NCBI RefSeq assembly: GCF_900100365.1
Contig: NZ_FNKU01000001.1
Span: forward strand, 3,782,001-3,846,000
DNA from: Pseudomonas cannabina
Lineage (GTDB): Bacteria; Pseudomonadota; Gammaproteobacteria; Pseudomonadales; Pseudomonadaceae
Length of the DNA stretch: 64,000 nucleotides
Direction of reading: 5' to 3'
Within the stretch, counting starts at the first letter, position 1; each line of letters begins with the position of its first letter. A program made the position numbers and the translations under genes. The notes under the pieces were generated by a model, which ran no database searches, was not told the origin of the DNA, and saw nothing but the letters and a program-made list of their open reading frames with translations. This document shows, one piece after another, positions 36,871-47,464 of this stretch.

Positions 36871-37260
36871 TTACACGCGGCGCTTCTTCGGCGGACGGCA
36901 CCCGTTGTGCGGGATTGGCGTCACGTCGGTGATGCTGGCGATCTTATAGCCACAGCCGTTCAATGCACGGACAGCGGATTCACGACCTGGGCCTGGACCC
37001 TTGACATTGACGTCGAGGTTCTTCAGACCGTACTCCAGCGCAGCTTGACCAGCACGTTCAGCAGCTACTTGAGCAGCGAACGGGGTGGACTTGCGAGAAC
37101 CACGGAAACCCGAACCGCCGGAGGTAGCCCAAGAAAGCGCATTACCTTGACGATCGGTGATGGTGACGATTGTGTTGTTAAACGACGCGTGGATGTGGGC
37201 GATGCCATCAACCACTGTCTTTTTAACTTTTTTACGAGGACGAGCAGCAGGTTTTGCCAT
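36871..37260 (-). CDS. rpsK: 30S ribosomal protein S11
   Basis: S11 sits on the 30S platform near the mRNA exit. The 129-aa protein has a basic start ([16 protein letters not shown]), the [19 protein letters not shown] core and the conserved C-terminus [15 protein letters not shown]. It is 30 bp downstream of rpsM and 18 bp before rpsD. Confidence 0.98.
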   Translation of the reverse strand: MAKPAARPRKKVKKTVVDGIAHIHASFNNTIVTITDRQGNALSWATSGGSGFRGSRKSTPFAAQVAAERAGQAALEYGLKNLDVNVKGPGPGRESAVRALNGCGYKIASITDVTPIPHNGCRPPKKRRV

Positions 37261-37290
37261 GACTAAATTCCTGTCGTTGCGCTGGAGCGA

Positions 37291-37647
37291 TTACTTGCGG
37301 ATCGGCTTACGCGGACCTTTGCGAGTACGCGCGTTGGTCTTGGTACGCTGACCGCGCACTGGAAGACCACGACGATGACGCAGACCGCGATAGCAGCCCA
37401 AGTCCATCAAGCGCTTGATTTTCATGTTGATTTCGCGACGCAGGTCACCTTCAGTGGTGAACTTCGCCACTTCGCCACGCAGCTGTTCAATCTGCTCGTC
37501 GCTCAGATCTTTGATTTTCACCGCCGGGTTGACCCCGGTGGTTGCACAAATTTTCTGTGCAGTGGTGCGACCAACACCATAGATGTAGGTCAGCGAGATA
37601 ACAGTATGCTTGTTATCTGGAATGTTAACGCCTGCAATACGGGCCAT
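37291..37647 (-). CDS. rpsM: 30S ribosomal protein S13
   Basis: S13 contacts the 50S subunit and P-site tRNA at the head of the 30S. The 118-aa protein starts [20 protein letters not shown] and ends in the basic tail [12 protein letters not shown] that reaches the tRNA. It is the first gene of the alpha operon, with its own promoter about 60 bp upstream. Confidence 0.98.
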   Translation of the reverse strand: MARIAGVNIPDNKHTVISLTYIYGVGRTTAQKICATTGVNPAVKIKDLSDEQIEQLRGEVAKFTTEGDLRREINMKIKRLMDLGCYRGLRHRRGLPVRGQRTKTNARTRKGPRKPIRK

Positions 37648-37706
37648 TCAGTGGGACTCCAATTGACAGCTACCTACGCCCCGGAAGCCAAGAAATAGGG
37701 CGCGAG

Positions 37707-37735
37707 ATAATATCGCTGTAGTAACAAATAATCAA
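37707..37735 (-). promoter_or_regulatory. sigma-70 promoter of the alpha operon (rpsM-rplQ)
   Basis: On the minus strand TTGATT (37735-37730) and TATTAT (37712-37707) are exactly 17 bp apart. The leader to rpsM is about 50 nt and would hold any S4-binding structure. The -35 starts directly after the terminator hairpin of the spc operon. Confidence 0.75.
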
Positions 37736-37759
37736 CCCAGCAGCGCACTAGCTGCTGGG
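37736..37759 (-). terminator. hairpin ending the spc operon after rpmJ
   Basis: CCCAGCAGC pairs with GCTGCTGGG around TAGTGC on the minus strand, 18 bp after the rpmJ stop, then TTGATTATTTG. The tail is T-rich but mixed, so some read-through into the alpha operon is likely. Confidence 0.7.
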
Positions 37760-37777
37760 CTTAAGCACAAATCACAA

Positions 37778-37894
37778 TCAGCCTTGGCGCTGCTTATGAC
37801 GTGGTTCCGCGCTGCAAATTACTCGAACAACACCTTCGCGGCGAATAATCTTGCAGTTACGGCACAGCTTTTTCACCGATGCACGAACTTTCAT
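37778..37894 (-). CDS. rpmJ: 50S ribosomal protein L36, zinc-binding form
   Basis: A 38-aa protein read directly from the DNA: it begins [19 protein letters not shown] and ends [11 protein letters not shown]. The zinc ligands Cys11, Cys14, Cys27 and His33 are all present, so this is the zinc-containing type rather than the zinc-free paralogue made in zinc starvation. It lies 28 bp after secY, as in other gammaproteobacteria. Confidence 0.96.
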
Positions 37895-37922
37895 CACCAA
37901 CTCCTCGAACCTTAGGGGTGCT

Positions 37923-39257
37923 TCAGCGCAGCATACCGCCGCTGCCACCGTAGCCCTTCAGGTTGGCTTTCTTCATCAGGGATTCGTACTGGTGCGAAAC
38001 GAGGTGAGATTGCACTTGCGACATAAAGTCCATCACGACCACGACCACGATCAGCAACGAGGTCCCGCCAAGGTAGAACGGTACGTTTGCCGCGACCACC
38101 AGAAACTGGGGAAGCAGACACACGGCCGTCATATATAGAGCACCGAACATGGTCAAGCGAGTCAAAACGCCATCAATGTAGCGCGCCGACTGCTCACCTG
38201 GACGAATACCCGGAATAAAGGCACCGGACTTCTTCAGGTTTTCCGCTACGTCTTTCGGATTGAACATCAACGCCGTATAGAAGAAGCAGAAGAAAATAAT
38301 CCCTGCACTAAACAGCAGAATATTCAACGGCTGACCAGGAGCGATCGACTGCGAGATGTCCTGCAACCAGCCCAAACCTTCAGACTGACCGAACCAGGAC
38401 CCCAACGAAGCCGGGAACAGCAAAATGCTGCTTGCGAAAATGGCCGGAATTACACCAGCCATGTTCACTTTCAGCGGCAAGTGACTGGTCTGCGCAGCGA
38501 AGACCTTGCGGCCCTGCTGACGCTTGGCGTAGTGAACAGCAATACGACGCTGACCACGCTCAATGAACACCACAAAACCGATGATCGCTACTGCCAGCAA
38601 TCCGATTGCGACCAGAGCGAAAATATTGATATCACCCTGACGTGCAGACTCGAAAGACTGCCCTATCGCTCTCGGAAGACCGGCGACGATACCTGCGAAA
38701 ATCAACATCGAGATACCGTTGCCGACACCGCGCTCGGTAATCTGCTCGCCCAGCCACATCATGAACATCGCACCAGCCACGAAGGTGGTAACGGCCACAA
38801 AGTGGAAACCCAGGTCTCCAGAAAACGCGACGCCCTGACTAGCCAGGCCAACGGACATGCCGATAGCTTGAACCAATGCCAGGACAACGGTGCCGTAGCG
38901 GGTGTACTGGCTAATCTTGCGACGGCCAGCTTCACCTTCCTTCTTCAACTGCTCCAGCTGTGGGCTGACGGCGGTCATCAGCTGCATGATGATCGATGCC
39001 GAAATATACGGCATGATCCCCAATGCAAAGATGCTCATCCGCTCCAGCGCACCGCCGGAAAACATGTTGAACAAGCTAAGAATGGTCCCCTCATTCTGTC
39101 GAAACAGTTCTGCGAGTCGGTCCGGGTTGATACCTGGAACCGGGATGTGTGCGCCTATTCGGTAGACGATAATCGCCAGGAACAGAAAACGCAGACGAGC
39201 CCAGAGTTCAGACATACCGCCTTTGCCGAGCGCAGAGAGAGCACCTTGCTTAGCCAT
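37923..39257 (-). CDS. secY: protein translocase subunit SecY
   Basis: SecY forms the protein-conducting channel of the Sec translocon in the inner membrane. The 444-aa protein begins [19 protein letters not shown] and has ten membrane helices. It shows the conserved [20 protein letters not shown] and the cytoplasmic loop [20 protein letters not shown] that binds ribosome and SecA. It starts one base before the rplO stop, and sits between rplO and rpmJ in the spc operon. Confidence 0.98.
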
Positions 39258-39692
39258 TTATTCCTCGAACTTGCCGCCAGCTGCTTCGATAGCCGCACGC
39301 GCACCTTTGGTGGCGGCGATACCCTTGATAGTGACAGCGCGAGTAACTTCGCCCGACAGCATGATTTTCACACGCTGCACGTTCTGGTTAATCACGTTGG
39401 CATCTTTCAGGGACTGCACAGTTACGATGTCGCCTTCCACTTTAGCCAGCTCGGACAAACGCACTTCTGCGCGATCCATGGCCTTCAGGGAAACGAAACC
39501 GAATTTTGGCAGGCGACGATGCAGCGGCTGTTGGCCGCCCTCAAAGCCCGGAGCAATAGTGCCACCGGAGCGGGAGCTTTGACCTTTGTGGCCACGGCCA
39601 CCGGTCTTACCCAAACCGCTACCGATACCACGGCCCGGACGATGCTTTTCGCGACGGGAACCCGGCGCTGGACTCAGATCATTGAGTTTCAT
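39258..39692 (-). CDS. rplO: 50S ribosomal protein L15
   Basis: L15 binds 23S rRNA late in 50S assembly. The 144-aa protein has the Gly-rich basic N-terminus [21 protein letters not shown] and the family segment [15 protein letters not shown]. It directly abuts secY and follows rpmD by 3 bp. Confidence 0.98.
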   Translation of the reverse strand: MKLNDLSPAPGSRREKHRPGRGIGSGLGKTGGRGHKGQSSRSGGTIAPGFEGGQQPLHRRLPKFGFVSLKAMDRAEVRLSELAKVEGDIVTVQSLKDANVINQNVQRVKIMLSGEVTRAVTIKGIAATKGARAAIEAAGGKFEE

Positions 39693-39695
39693 CGA

Positions 39696-39872
39696 TTAAC
39701 CCTCGACTCGCAGCATGTAGTAAGCCTTGTTGATCATCCCGCGATTCTCGGGAGTATCCAGGACTTCTACAGTGTGACCGATGCGACGCAGACCCAAACC
39801 CTTAATGCACAATCTGTGATTAGGGATGCGGCCGGTCATGCTTTTGATCAGCGTTACTTTAACGGTAGCCAT
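39696..39872 (-). CDS. rpmD: 50S ribosomal protein L30
   Basis: A 58-aa protein, translated here from the DNA: it starts [19 protein letters not shown] and ends [13 protein letters not shown]. The compact KVTLIKS and [11 protein letters not shown] strands are typical of bacterial L30. It is squeezed between rpsE (2-bp gap) and rplO (3-bp gap). Confidence 0.96.
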   Translation of the reverse strand: MATVKVTLIKSMTGRIPNHRLCIKGLGLRRIGHTVEVLDTPENRGMINKAYYMLRVEG

Positions 39873-39874
39873 GA

Positions 39875-40375
39875 TCAGATGATCTCCTCAACACGCTTGC
39901 CACGTTTGGCAGCGATCGACTCAGGAGACTGCATGCCCTTCAAACCCTTGAACGTAGCGTGAACCACGTTTACCGGGTTAGTCGAACCGTAGCACTTGGC
40001 CAATACGTTCTGGACACCAGCAACTTCCAGCACTGCGCGCATTGCGCCGCCAGCGATGATACCGGTACCTTCAGAAGCAGGCTGCATGTACACCTTGGAG
40101 GCACCATGAGCAGACTTCATTGCGTACTGCAGCGTCGTACCGTTCAGATCAACCTGAATCATGTTGCGGCGAGCAGCTTCCATCGCTTTCTGGATTGCAG
40201 CAGGCACTTCACGTGACTTGCCACGGCCGAAGCCAACGCGCCCTTTACCGTCACCCACTACGGTCAACGCAGTGAAAGTGAAGATACGGCCGCCTTTTAC
40301 GGTTTTGGCCACGCGGTTAACTTGAACCAGTTTCTCGATGTAGCCTTCGTCGCGTTTTTGGTCGTGATTTGACAT
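39875..40375 (-). CDS. rpsE: 30S ribosomal protein S5
   Basis: S5 guards translational accuracy and the mRNA entry path. The 166-aa protein has the double-stranded RNA-binding N-terminal fold ([21 protein letters not shown]) and the [15 protein letters not shown] loop, where changes cause spectinomycin resistance; the loop reads as wild type. Gaps to the neighbours are 2 and 3 bp. Confidence 0.98.
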   Translation of the reverse strand: MSNHDQKRDEGYIEKLVQVNRVAKTVKGGRIFTFTALTVVGDGKGRVGFGRGKSREVPAAIQKAMEAARRNMIQVDLNGTTLQYAMKSAHGASKVYMQPASEGTGIIAGGAMRAVLEVAGVQNVLAKCYGSTNPVNVVHATFKGLKGMQSPESIAAKRGKRVEEII

Positions 40376-40378
40376 AAC

Positions 40379-40729
40379 TTAGAACTCCAGCCCGCCTTCA
40401 CGAGCAGCATCAGCCAGCGCTTTGACACGGCCGTGGTACTTGAAGCCAGAACGGTCGAAAGCGACTTGCGATACACCCGCGGCTTTCGCGCGCTGGGCGA
40501 CCAGCTTGCCAACCTTAGTGGCCGCGTCGATGTTGCCAGTGGCGCCATCACGCAGTTCTTTGTCCAAAGTCGAGGCGCTTGCCAGGACTTTGCTGCCGTC
40601 GGCCGAGATGACCTGGGCATAAATGTGCTGCGAAGAGCGGTGCACGCAGAGACGCACGACTTCTAGCTCGTGCATTTTCAGGCGTGCTTTGCGAGCGCGA
40701 CGCAGTCGGGTAACTTTTTTGACGGTCAT
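40379..40729 (-). CDS. rplR: 50S ribosomal protein L18
   Basis: L18 binds 5S rRNA. The 116-aa protein has the basic start [19 protein letters not shown], the [16 protein letters not shown] strands and the conserved end [20 protein letters not shown]. It lies in the spc operon between rplF and rpsE. Confidence 0.98.
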   Translation of the reverse strand: MTVKKVTRLRRARKARLKMHELEVVRLCVHRSSQHIYAQVISADGSKVLASASTLDKELRDGATGNIDAATKVGKLVAQRAKAAGVSQVAFDRSGFKYHGRVKALADAAREGGLEF

Positions 40730-40739
40730 TTGCTATGCC

Positions 40740-41273
40740 CTACTTCTTCTTGGCTTCTTTACGGCGGACGACTTCGTCCGCGTAACGCACACCTTTGCCT
40801 TTGTAAGGCTCAGGACGGCGGAAGTCGCGGATCTCAGCGGCCACTTGACCAACCAACTGCTTATCGATACCGCGAATCAGGATATCGGTCTGGCTGGGGG
40901 TCTCAGCGGTGATGCCATTCGGCAATTCGTAGTCCACCGGGTGCGAGAAGCCAAGTGCAAGGTTCAATACCGTGCCTTTTGCTTGCGCCTTGTAACCAAC
41001 ACCGACCAGCTGGAGCTTACGCTCGAAGCCTTGGCTTACGCCTTGGACCATGTTATTTACCAGTGCACGAGTGGTGCCTGCCATTGCGCGGGTTTGTTGA
41101 TCGCCATTGCGAGCAGCGAAACGCAGCTCACCAGCTTCTTCAACAATCTCAACGGACGAATGGATGATCAGTTCTAGAGTGCCCTTGGCACCCTTCACCG
41201 AAAGCAGCTGTCCGACGAGTTTGACTTCGACGCCGGATGGCAACTTAACGGGGTTCTTAGCTACGCGTGACAT
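40740..41273 (-). CDS. rplF: 50S ribosomal protein L6
   Basis: L6 binds 23S rRNA near the factor-binding centre. The 177-aa protein begins [21 protein letters not shown] and shows two related halves, ending with the signature [24 protein letters not shown]. The neighbours rpsH and rplR lie within 12 bp. Confidence 0.98.
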   Translation of the reverse strand: MSRVAKNPVKLPSGVEVKLVGQLLSVKGAKGTLELIIHSSVEIVEEAGELRFAARNGDQQTRAMAGTTRALVNNMVQGVSQGFERKLQLVGVGYKAQAKGTVLNLALGFSHPVDYELPNGITAETPSQTDILIRGIDKQLVGQVAAEIRDFRRPEPYKGKGVRYADEVVRRKEAKKK

Positions 41274-41285
41274 GCTTATCCCCCC

Positions 41286-41678
41286 TTAGAACACAGTGCA
41301 AAGCACTTCGCCACCGACACCGGCAGCGCGCGCAGCACGATCCGTCATCACACCTTTACTGGTGGAGACGATAGACACACCAAGACCGCCACGAACTTTT
41401 GGCAGATCATCGGAGGACTTGTACTGACGCAAGCCTGGGCGGCTGACGCGCTTAACCTCTTCAATGACCGGACGGCCCTCGAAGTACTTAAGCTCGATGG
41501 ACAGCGACGATTTAACTTCGCTGCTGATCTGATAACCCGCAATGTAGCCTTCGTCCTTCAGGACTTTTGCTACAGCAACCTTCAACGTGGAAGATGGCAT
41601 GCTGACGACGGGCTTTTCAGCCATCTGGGCATTACGGATACGAGTTAGCATGTCCGCTAACGGGTCCTGCATACTCAT
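41286..41678 (-). CDS. rpsH: 30S ribosomal protein S8
   Basis: S8 binds the central domain of 16S rRNA and, in E. coli, represses the spc operon at the rplE start. The 130-aa protein begins [21 protein letters not shown] and ends with [26 protein letters not shown]. It is preceded by an unusual 215-bp gap with two hairpins. Confidence 0.98.
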   Translation of the reverse strand: MSMQDPLADMLTRIRNAQMAEKPVVSMPSSTLKVAVAKVLKDEGYIAGYQISSEVKSSLSIELKYFEGRPVIEEVKRVSRPGLRQYKSSDDLPKVRGGLGVSIVSTSKGVMTDRAARAAGVGGEVLCTVF

Positions 41679-41751
41679 GGGCTAGACGCTCCTAAAACAA
41701 AATAATTAGCCTTGCGGCTACAGCTTGATCGCCGAGAACTTCCGGGCAAGT

Positions 41752-41775
41752 AAAAAACACGGGCTCAGGCGAGCC
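41752..41775 (-). terminator. terminator-like hairpin upstream of rpsH
   Basis: On the minus strand GGCTC-GCCT-GAGCC is followed by CGTG and six T (complement of 41752-41757). It lies between rpsN and rpsH inside the spc operon, 26 bp past a second, stronger hairpin, and could act as an attenuator. Confidence 0.55.
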
Positions 41776-41800
41776 GGCAATTCTAGTCCTACCCCAGAAA

Positions 41801-41830
41801 TGAATCAAGCCCCAAAAGGGGCTTGATTCA
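41801..41830 (-). promoter_or_regulatory. perfect 13-bp hairpin in the rpsN-rpsH gap
   Basis: TGAATCAAGCCCC (41801-41813) pairs perfectly with GGGGCTTGATTCA (41818-41830) across a four-base loop. On the transcribed strand it follows the rpsN stop by about 63 bases and is followed by TTTC only, so it resembles an RNase processing site or stabiliser more than a terminator. Confidence 0.7.
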
Positions 41831-41893
41831 AATTCAGGCTTCATCCCGACCAGTGACTTGCGTGACCGGCCGGAAAGAAACGAGAGGTGCGCC

Positions 41894-42199
41894 TTACCAG
41901 CTGGCTTTGACCAGACCTGGAACGTCGCCACGCATAGCTGCTTCACGCAGCTTGTTACGGCCGAGGCCGAATTTGCGATAGACGCCGTGTGGACGACCAG
42001 TGATGCGGCAACGGTTACGCATGCGCGCAGCGCTTGCGTCACGTGGTTGCTTCTGCAGGGCTACGGTAGCTTCCCAACGCGCTTCTGGACTTGCGTTCAG
42101 ATCGACGATGATAGCTTTCAGCTCTGCACGCTTCTTGGCGTACTTGGCAACAGTGAGCTGACGCTTCAGCTCACGGTTTTTCATGCTCATCTTGGCCAT
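41894..42199 (-). CDS. rpsN: 30S ribosomal protein S14, zinc-free long form
   Basis: The 101-aa protein starts [20 protein letters not shown] at 42199; a longer frame to 42265 is not family-like. It contains [26 protein letters not shown] with only one Cys, so the four-Cys zinc site of short S14 is absent, as in the enterobacterial form. It sits between rplE and the hairpin-bearing gap before rpsH. Confidence 0.97.
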   Translation of the reverse strand: MAKMSMKNRELKRQLTVAKYAKKRAELKAIIVDLNASPEARWEATVALQKQPRDASAARMRNRCRITGRPHGVYRKFGLGRNKLREAAMRGDVPGLVKASW

Positions 42200-42212
42200 T
42201 GTCCTACTCCAA

Positions 42213-42752
42213 TCAGTTGCGGAACGGGAATTTGAAAGCACGCAGTAATGCGCGACCTTCATCATCGTTCTTGGCAGTGGTGGTCAGGGTGATGTCCAGA
42301 CCGCGAAGAGCATCGATCTTGTCGTAGTCAATTTCCGGGAAAATGATCTGCTCTTTGACGCCCATGCTGTAGTTACCACGACCATCGAAGGACTTGGCAT
42401 TCAGGCCGCGGAAGTCGCGAACCCGAGGCAGGGAGATCGACAGCAGACGATCCAGGAACTCATACATACGATCGCGGCGCAGGGTCACTTTGACGCCGAT
42501 CGGCCAACCTTCGCGGACTTTAAAGCCAGCGATGGATTTCCGAGCGTAAGTCACAACGACCTTTTGACCGGTGATCTTTTCCAGATCAGCAACAGCGTGC
42601 TCGATGACTTTTTTGTCTCCGATCGCTTCGCCCAGACCCATGTTCAGGGTGATTTTGGTAACGCGCGGAACTTCCATCACGTTCGAAAGCTTAAGTTCTT
42701 CCTTAAGTTTCGGAGCGATTTCCTTCCGGTAAATCTCTTTTAGTCGTGCCAT
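42213..42752 (-). CDS. rplE: 50S ribosomal protein L5
   Basis: L5 binds 5S rRNA and contacts S13 and P-site tRNA. The 179-aa protein includes [21 protein letters not shown] and the conserved [20 protein letters not shown]. It is 20 bp after rplX and 13 bp before rpsN. Any S8 repressor site would lie around its start, but I could not fold it reliably. Confidence 0.98.
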
Positions 42753-42772
42753 GGTCTTCTACCTAGCAGTGT

Positions 42773-43087
42773 TCAAGCATCAACCGCTTTTTGGGTCGAC
42801 TTGAAGACACGAATTTTCTTGCCGTCTTCAACTTTGAAACCAACGCGGTCAGCCTTGTTGGTTGCGCCGTTGAAAATGGCGACGTTGGAAGCGTGCAGTG
42901 GCGCTTCTTTCTCGACGATACCGCCCTGTACGCCCGACATCGGGTTTGGCTTGGTATGACGCTTCACCAGGTTAATCCCACCAACGACCAAACGGTCGTC
43001 AGCGAGAACCTTGAGCACCTTACCGCGCTTACCTTTGTCTTTGCCGGCGATCACGATGATCTCGTCGTCACGACGAATCTTTTGCAT
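42773..43087 (-). CDS. rplX: 50S ribosomal protein L24
   Basis: L24 starts 50S assembly. The 104-aa protein carries the KOW motif ([18 protein letters not shown], about 12-29) and the loop [20 protein letters not shown]. It lies between rplN (11 bp) and rplE (20 bp). Confidence 0.98.
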   Translation of the reverse strand: MQKIRRDDEIIVIAGKDKGKRGKVLKVLADDRLVVGGINLVKRHTKPNPMSGVQGGIVEKEAPLHASNVAIFNGATNKADRVGFKVEDGKKIRVFKSTQKAVDA

Positions 43088-43098
43088 GTCGGATCTCC

Positions 43099-43467
43099 TT
43101 AAAGCACTTCAGGGGCGAGCGAGACGATCTTCATGAACTTCTCAGTACGAAGTTCACGGGTCACTGGCCCAAAAATACGGGTACCGATCGGCTCTTGCTT
43201 GTTGTTCAACAGAACAGCAGCGTTGCCATCAAAGCGGATGATGGAACCGTCTGCACGACGGACACCATGGCGAGTGCGGACTACAACTGCAGTCATCACT
43301 TGGCCTTTTTTCACCTTGCCGCGCGGAATTGCTTCCTTGACGGTCACTTTGATGATGTCACCGATACCAGCGTAACGACGATGGGAGCCACCCAGCACCT
43401 TGATGCACATAACGCGGCGAGCGCCGCTGTTATCGGCCACATCGAGCATGGATTGAGTCTGAATCAT
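43099..43467 (-). CDS. rplN: 50S ribosomal protein L14
   Basis: L14 forms an intersubunit bridge. The 122-aa protein begins [22 protein letters not shown] and includes the family segment [15 protein letters not shown] and the C-terminal [19 protein letters not shown]. It is the first gene of the classical spc group, but only 23 bp separate it from rpsQ, so S10 and spc genes are probably one transcript here. Confidence 0.98.
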   Translation of the reverse strand: MIQTQSMLDVADNSGARRVMCIKVLGGSHRRYAGIGDIIKVTVKEAIPRGKVKKGQVMTAVVVRTRHGVRRADGSIIRFDGNAAVLLNNKQEPIGTRIFGPVTRELRTEKFMKIVSLAPEVL

Positions 43468-43490
43468 ATAATTTCTCCGACCCCTAGTCC

Positions 43491-43757
43491 TTAGACTTCC
43501 ACAGCGCGTTCGAGGATATCAACCAACGCCCAAGATTTAGTCTTGGCTACCGGACGAGTTTCACGAATAGTGACCTTGTCGCCGATATGGCATTGATTGG
43601 TTTCGTCGTGCGCGTGCAGCTTAGTCGAACGCTTAACGTATTTACCGTAGATCGGGTGCTTTACGCGACGCTCGATCAGAACGGTGATGGTCTTGTCCAT
43701 CTTGTCGCTGACAACACGGCCAGTCAGCGTACGGACAGTTTTTTCGGCTTCAGCCAT
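43491..43757 (-). CDS. rpsQ: 30S ribosomal protein S17
   Basis: S17 binds the 5' domain of 16S rRNA. The 88-aa protein begins [24 protein letters not shown] and holds the signature [20 protein letters not shown]. It follows rpmC by 2 bp. Confidence 0.98.
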   Translation of the reverse strand: MAEAEKTVRTLTGRVVSDKMDKTITVLIERRVKHPIYGKYVKRSTKLHAHDETNQCHIGDKVTIRETRPVAKTKSWALVDILERAVEV

Positions 43758-43759
43758 GA

Positions 43760-43951
43760 TTACTTACCTGCCTGCTGGTTGAGCACAGTTTTCACGCGAG
43801 CGATGTCACGCTTAACTTGCGAGAGCAGATGAGACTGCCCCAACTGGCCAGTTGCTTTCTGCATACGCAGATTGAACTGGTCGCGCAGCAGGCCGAGCAG
43901 TTGCTCGTTCAGCTGCTGTGCTGATTTTTCACGAAGTTCATTCGCTTTCAT
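43760..43951 (-). CDS. rpmC: 50S ribosomal protein L29
   Basis: L29 lies at the tunnel exit, where it helps dock the signal recognition particle and trigger factor. The 63-aa protein starts [18 protein letters not shown] at 43951, sharing one base with the rplP stop (TGATG), which suggests coupled translation. The upstream in-frame GTG at 43954 is less likely. Confidence 0.97.
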
Positions 43952-44364
43952 CACATCACCGTCCGCTTAACAAAGGAGGTGGCGAGCGGCAGCTTTGCAG
44001 CAGCCAGGGCGAAAGCCTCACGCGCCAGCTCTTCAGTAACACCCTCGATTTCATACAGGACTTTGCCTGGCTGAATCTGGGCAACCCAGTACTCCACGTT
44101 ACCCTTACCTTTACCCATCCGAACTTCGAGTGGCTTTTTGGTGACAGGCTTGTCCGGGAATACACGGATCCAGATCTTGCCGCCACGTTTAACGTGACGG
44201 GTCAGAGCACGACGCGCTGACTCGATCTGACGAGCGGTGAGACGACCACGAGCTACAGACTTCAGCGCGAACTCGCCGAAGCTGACTTTGCTACCGCGCA
44301 GTGCCAGACCACGGTTGTGGCCGGTCATCTGCTTGCGGAACTTCGTACGCTTTGGTTGCAACAT
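43951..44364 (-). CDS. rplP: 50S ribosomal protein L16
   Basis: L16 helps position A-site tRNA. The 137-aa protein begins [21 protein letters not shown], with the conserved Arg-rich [21 protein letters not shown] and the [21 protein letters not shown] stretch. It lies 12 bp after rpsC. Confidence 0.98.
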
Positions 44365-44376
44365 TTGGCGTACCCC

Positions 44377-45063
44377 TTACTTAGCAGCTTTTTTACGAGG
44401 CGCTGGTGCTTGTGGTTTCAGTTCTTCTTGGCGACCACCAATTACTTCGCCTTTGAAGATCCAAACCTTTACACCGATCACACCGTAAGTGGTGTGAGCT
44501 TCGTAGTTGGCATAGTCGATGTCGGCACGCAGGGTGTGCAGTGGCACACGACCTTCGCGATACCATTCAGTACGTGCGATTTCAGCACCGCCGAGACGAC
44601 CGCTCACTTGGATTTTGATGCCTTTGGCACCAATGCGCATGGCGTTCTGAACAGCGCGCTTCATAGCGCGACGGAACATTACGCGACGCTCCAGCTGCTG
44701 AGCTACGCTCTGCGCAACCAGCATACCGTCAAGCTCCGGCTTACGGATCTCTTCGATATTGATGTGCACAGGCACACCCATTTGCTTGGTCAGGTCCTGA
44801 CGCAGTTTCTCAACATCTTCACCTTTCTTCCCGATAACGATACCTGGACGAGCGGTGTGGATGGTGATACGTGCTGTCTGAGCCGGACGATGGATATCGA
44901 TACGGCTGACGGACGCGCTTTTTAATTTGTCTTGGAGGTACTCACGCACTTTCAGATCAGCGAACAAATAGTCCGCATAAGTCCGACCGTCTGCGTACCA
45001 GACGGAGGTGTGCTCCTTGACGATTCCCAGGCGAATGCCAATGGGATGTACTTTCTGACCCAT
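44377..45063 (-). CDS. rpsC: 30S ribosomal protein S3
   Basis: S3 lines the mRNA entry tunnel and has helicase activity together with S4 and S5. The start at 45063 ([20 protein letters not shown]) is the family start; a frame reaching 45147 overlaps rplV and is rejected. The KH domain motif is [16 protein letters not shown] (about 74-89). 228 aa is normal. Confidence 0.98.
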
Positions 45064-45076
45064 CTCTTCGACTCCG

Positions 45077-45409
45077 TTACTTGTCAGCAACCTTGACAGT
45101 GATATGGCAAGACCGCTTGACGATGCGATCAGCACGGCCTTTAGCACGTGGCATGATGCGCTTCAGCGAACGCCCTTCGTTGACGAAAACGGTGGAGACC
45201 TTGAGGTCATCAACGTCTGCGCCTTCGTTATGCTCGGCGTTGGCTACAGCCGACTCCAGCACTTTCTTCAGGATCTCGGCGGCTTTCTTACTGCTGAAAG
45301 CCAACAGGTTGAGCGCTTCGCCCACCTTCTTCCCGCGGATCTGGTCGGCGACCAAGCGGGCTTTCTGGGCGGAGATTCGAGCGCCCGACAACTTAGCGGC
45401 TACTTCCAT
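45077..45409 (-). CDS. rplV: 50S ribosomal protein L22
   Basis: L22 has a loop reaching into the exit tunnel. The 110-aa protein begins [22 protein letters not shown] and holds [18 protein letters not shown] in the tunnel hairpin, where deletions give macrolide resistance; the loop looks intact. Neighbours lie within 14 bp. Confidence 0.98.
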
Positions 45410-45422
45410 CGTTCCTTACCCC

Positions 45423-45698
45423 TTAACGCTTGGCTTTCTTGTCTGCCACGTGCCCACGATATGTGCGGGTACCGGCAAACTCGCCCAGTTTATGGCCGAC
45501 CATGTCTTCGTTCACGAGAACAGGGACATGTTGACGACCGTTATGCACTGCAATGGTCAGACCGACCATTTGTGGCAGGATCATCGAACGACGCGACCAG
45601 GTTTTCACCGGTTTGCGATCGTTCTTTTCCGCCGCCACTTCGATCTTCTTCAGTAGGTGAAGATCAATAAAAGGACCTTTTTTCAGAGAACGTGGCAC
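45423..45698 (-). CDS. rpsS: 30S ribosomal protein S19
   Basis: S19 forms a complex with S13 in the 30S head. The 91-aa protein begins [20 protein letters not shown] and has the signature [20 protein letters not shown] and [15 protein letters not shown]. It lies between rplB and rplV. Confidence 0.98.
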   Translation of the reverse strand: MPRSLKKGPFIDLHLLKKIEVAAEKNDRKPVKTWSRRSMILPQMVGLTIAVHNGRQHVPVLVNEDMVGHKLGEFAGTRTYRGHVADKKAKR

Positions 45699-45714
45699 TG
45701 TCGTATCCCTCTAT

Positions 45715-46539
45715 TTACTTGCGACGACGGACGATCATTTTGTCGGTACGCTTATTACCACGAGTCTTCGCGCCCTTAGTCGGGAAGCCCCACGGCGATA
45801 CCGGATGACGACCACCAGAGGTACGACCTTCACCACCACCATGTGGGTGGTCAACCGGGTTCATGGCAACACCACGAACGGTTGGGCGAACGCCACGCCA
45901 GCGTTTGGCACCTGCTTTACCCAGCGAACGAAGGCTATGCTCGGAGTTCGAGACTTCGCCCAGCGTTGCACGGCACTCAGAAAGTACTTTACGCATTTCA
46001 CCGGAGCGAAGACGCAAGGTTACGTACACACCTTCACGTGCGATCAGCTGTGCAGAAGCACCAGCGGAACGAGCGATCTGTGCGCCTTTACCTGGCTTCA
46101 GTTCGATGCCGTGTACGGTGCTACCAACTGGAATGTTGCGCAGCTGAAGAGCGTTGCCCGGCTTGATTGGTGCCAGGGCACCTGCAATCAGCTGGTCGCC
46201 AGCACTCACGCCTTTAGGGGCGATGATGTAGCGGCGCTCGCCGTCTGCGTAAAGCAGCAGAGCAATGTGAGCAGTACGGTTTGGATCGTATTCGATACGC
46301 TCGACGGTGGCAGCGATGCCATCCTTGTCGTTGCGACGGAAATCGACCAGACGATAATGCTGCTTATGGCCACCACCGATATGACGGGTAGTGATACGAC
46401 CATTGTTGTTACGACCACCAGTCTTCGATTTTTTCTCGAGCAGCGGTGCGTGAGGAGCGCCTTTATGCAGCTCCTGATTGACCACCTTGACCACAAAACG
46501 GCGGCCAGGGGAAGTCGGTTTGCATTTAACGATTGCCAT
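45715..46539 (-). CDS. rplB: 50S ribosomal protein L2
   Basis: L2 is needed for subunit joining and peptidyl transfer. The 274-aa protein begins [20 protein letters not shown]. The C-terminal [19 protein letters not shown] includes the essential His near residue 229 next to the peptidyl-transferase centre. Normal length. Confidence 0.98.
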   Translation of the reverse strand: MAIVKCKPTSPGRRFVVKVVNQELHKGAPHAPLLEKKSKTGGRNNNGRITTRHIGGGHKQHYRLVDFRRNDKDGIAATVERIEYDPNRTAHIALLLYADGERRYIIAPKGVSAGDQLIAGALAPIKPGNALQLRNIPVGSTVHGIELKPGKGAQIARSAGASAQLIAREGVYVTLRLRSGEMRKVLSECRATLGEVSNSEHSLRSLGKAGAKRWRGVRPTVRGVAMNPVDHPHGGGEGRTSGGRHPVSPWGFPTKGAKTRGNKRTDKMIVRRRK

Positions 46540-46553
46540 GATGCACCCCTTCC

Positions 46554-46853
46554 TTACTCATCACTGCTGCTGAAATCGAGATCTTGGCCTGGCTGAAGGG
46601 AGATAACTGCCTTCTTCCAGTCATTACGCTTGCCCAGACCGCGAGCAGTGCGCTTGCTCTTACCCAGAACATTCAAGGTAGTAACACGCTCTACTTTCAC
46701 GCTGAACAGGCTTTCGACGGCCTTCTTGATTTCCAGCTTGGTTGCGTCAGTAGCAACCTTGAAAACGAACTGACCTTTTTTGTCTGCGAGAACCGTAGCC
46801 TTTTCGGAAACGTGCGGGCCAAGCAGAACTTTAAATACGCGTTCCTGGTTCAT
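46554..46853 (-). CDS. rplW: 50S ribosomal protein L23
   Basis: L23 at the tunnel exit docks trigger factor and SRP. The 99-aa protein begins [21 protein letters not shown] and holds [21 protein letters not shown]. Its start overlaps the rplD stop by 4 bp (ATGA), so translation is coupled. Confidence 0.98.
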   Translation of the reverse strand: MNQERVFKVLLGPHVSEKATVLADKKGQFVFKVATDATKLEIKKAVESLFSVKVERVTTLNVLGKSKRTARGLGKRNDWKKAVISLQPGQDLDFSSSDE

Positions 46854-47452
46854 CCCAGCAGCTCCTCGAATTTCTTCACGGCCGACACAGTGATCAACAC
46901 TTTGTCGTATGCGATCAGACTAACTGGATCGGAACCTTGAACGTCACGTACATCAACGTGCGGCAGGTTGCGAGCAGCCAGGTACAGATTCTGGTCAACA
47001 GCATCGGACACGATCAGGACGTCAGTCAGGCCCATGCCAGTCAGCTTGTTCAGCAAATCTTTGGTTTTCGGTGCTTCAACAGCGAAGTCCTGAACCACGA
47101 CCAGACGATCAGTGCGAACCAGTTCAGCAAGGATGGAGCGCAGTGCTGCGCGGTACATCTTCTTGTTGAGCTTCTGAGTGTGATCCTGTGGACGAGCTGC
47201 GAAAGTGGTACCACCGCCGCGCCAGATTGGGCTACGAATAGTACCGGCACGAGCACGGCCAGTACCTTTCTGACGCCAAGGGCGCTTACCGCCACCACGA
47301 ACGTCGGAACGGGTCTTTTGCTGCTTGCTACCTTGACGACCGCCAGCCATGTAGGCCACGACTGCCTGGTGAACCAGCGTCTCGTTGAACTCGCCGCCAA
47401 ATGTCAGTTCGGAAACTTCGATTGCCTGAGCGTCATTTACATTTAATTGCAT
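46850..47452 (-). CDS. rplD: 50S ribosomal protein L4
   Basis: L4 is a tunnel protein and, in enterobacteria, the repressor of the S10 operon. The 200-aa protein includes the tunnel loop [24 protein letters not shown] (written here in family form, about 45-70) and [18 protein letters not shown] near the C-terminus. The short leader before rpsJ makes L4 leader control of the E. coli type doubtful here. Confidence 0.97.
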   Translation of the reverse strand: MQLNVNDAQAIEVSELTFGGEFNETLVHQAVVAYMAGGRQGSKQQKTRSDVRGGGKRPWRQKGTGRARAGTIRSPIWRGGGTTFAARPQDHTQKLNKKMYRAALRSILAELVRTDRLVVVQDFAVEAPKTKDLLNKLTGMGLTDVLIVSDAVDQNLYLAARNLPHVDVRDVQGSDPVSLIAYDKVLITVSAVKKFEELLG

Positions 47453-47464
47453 GTCAGCTTCCCC

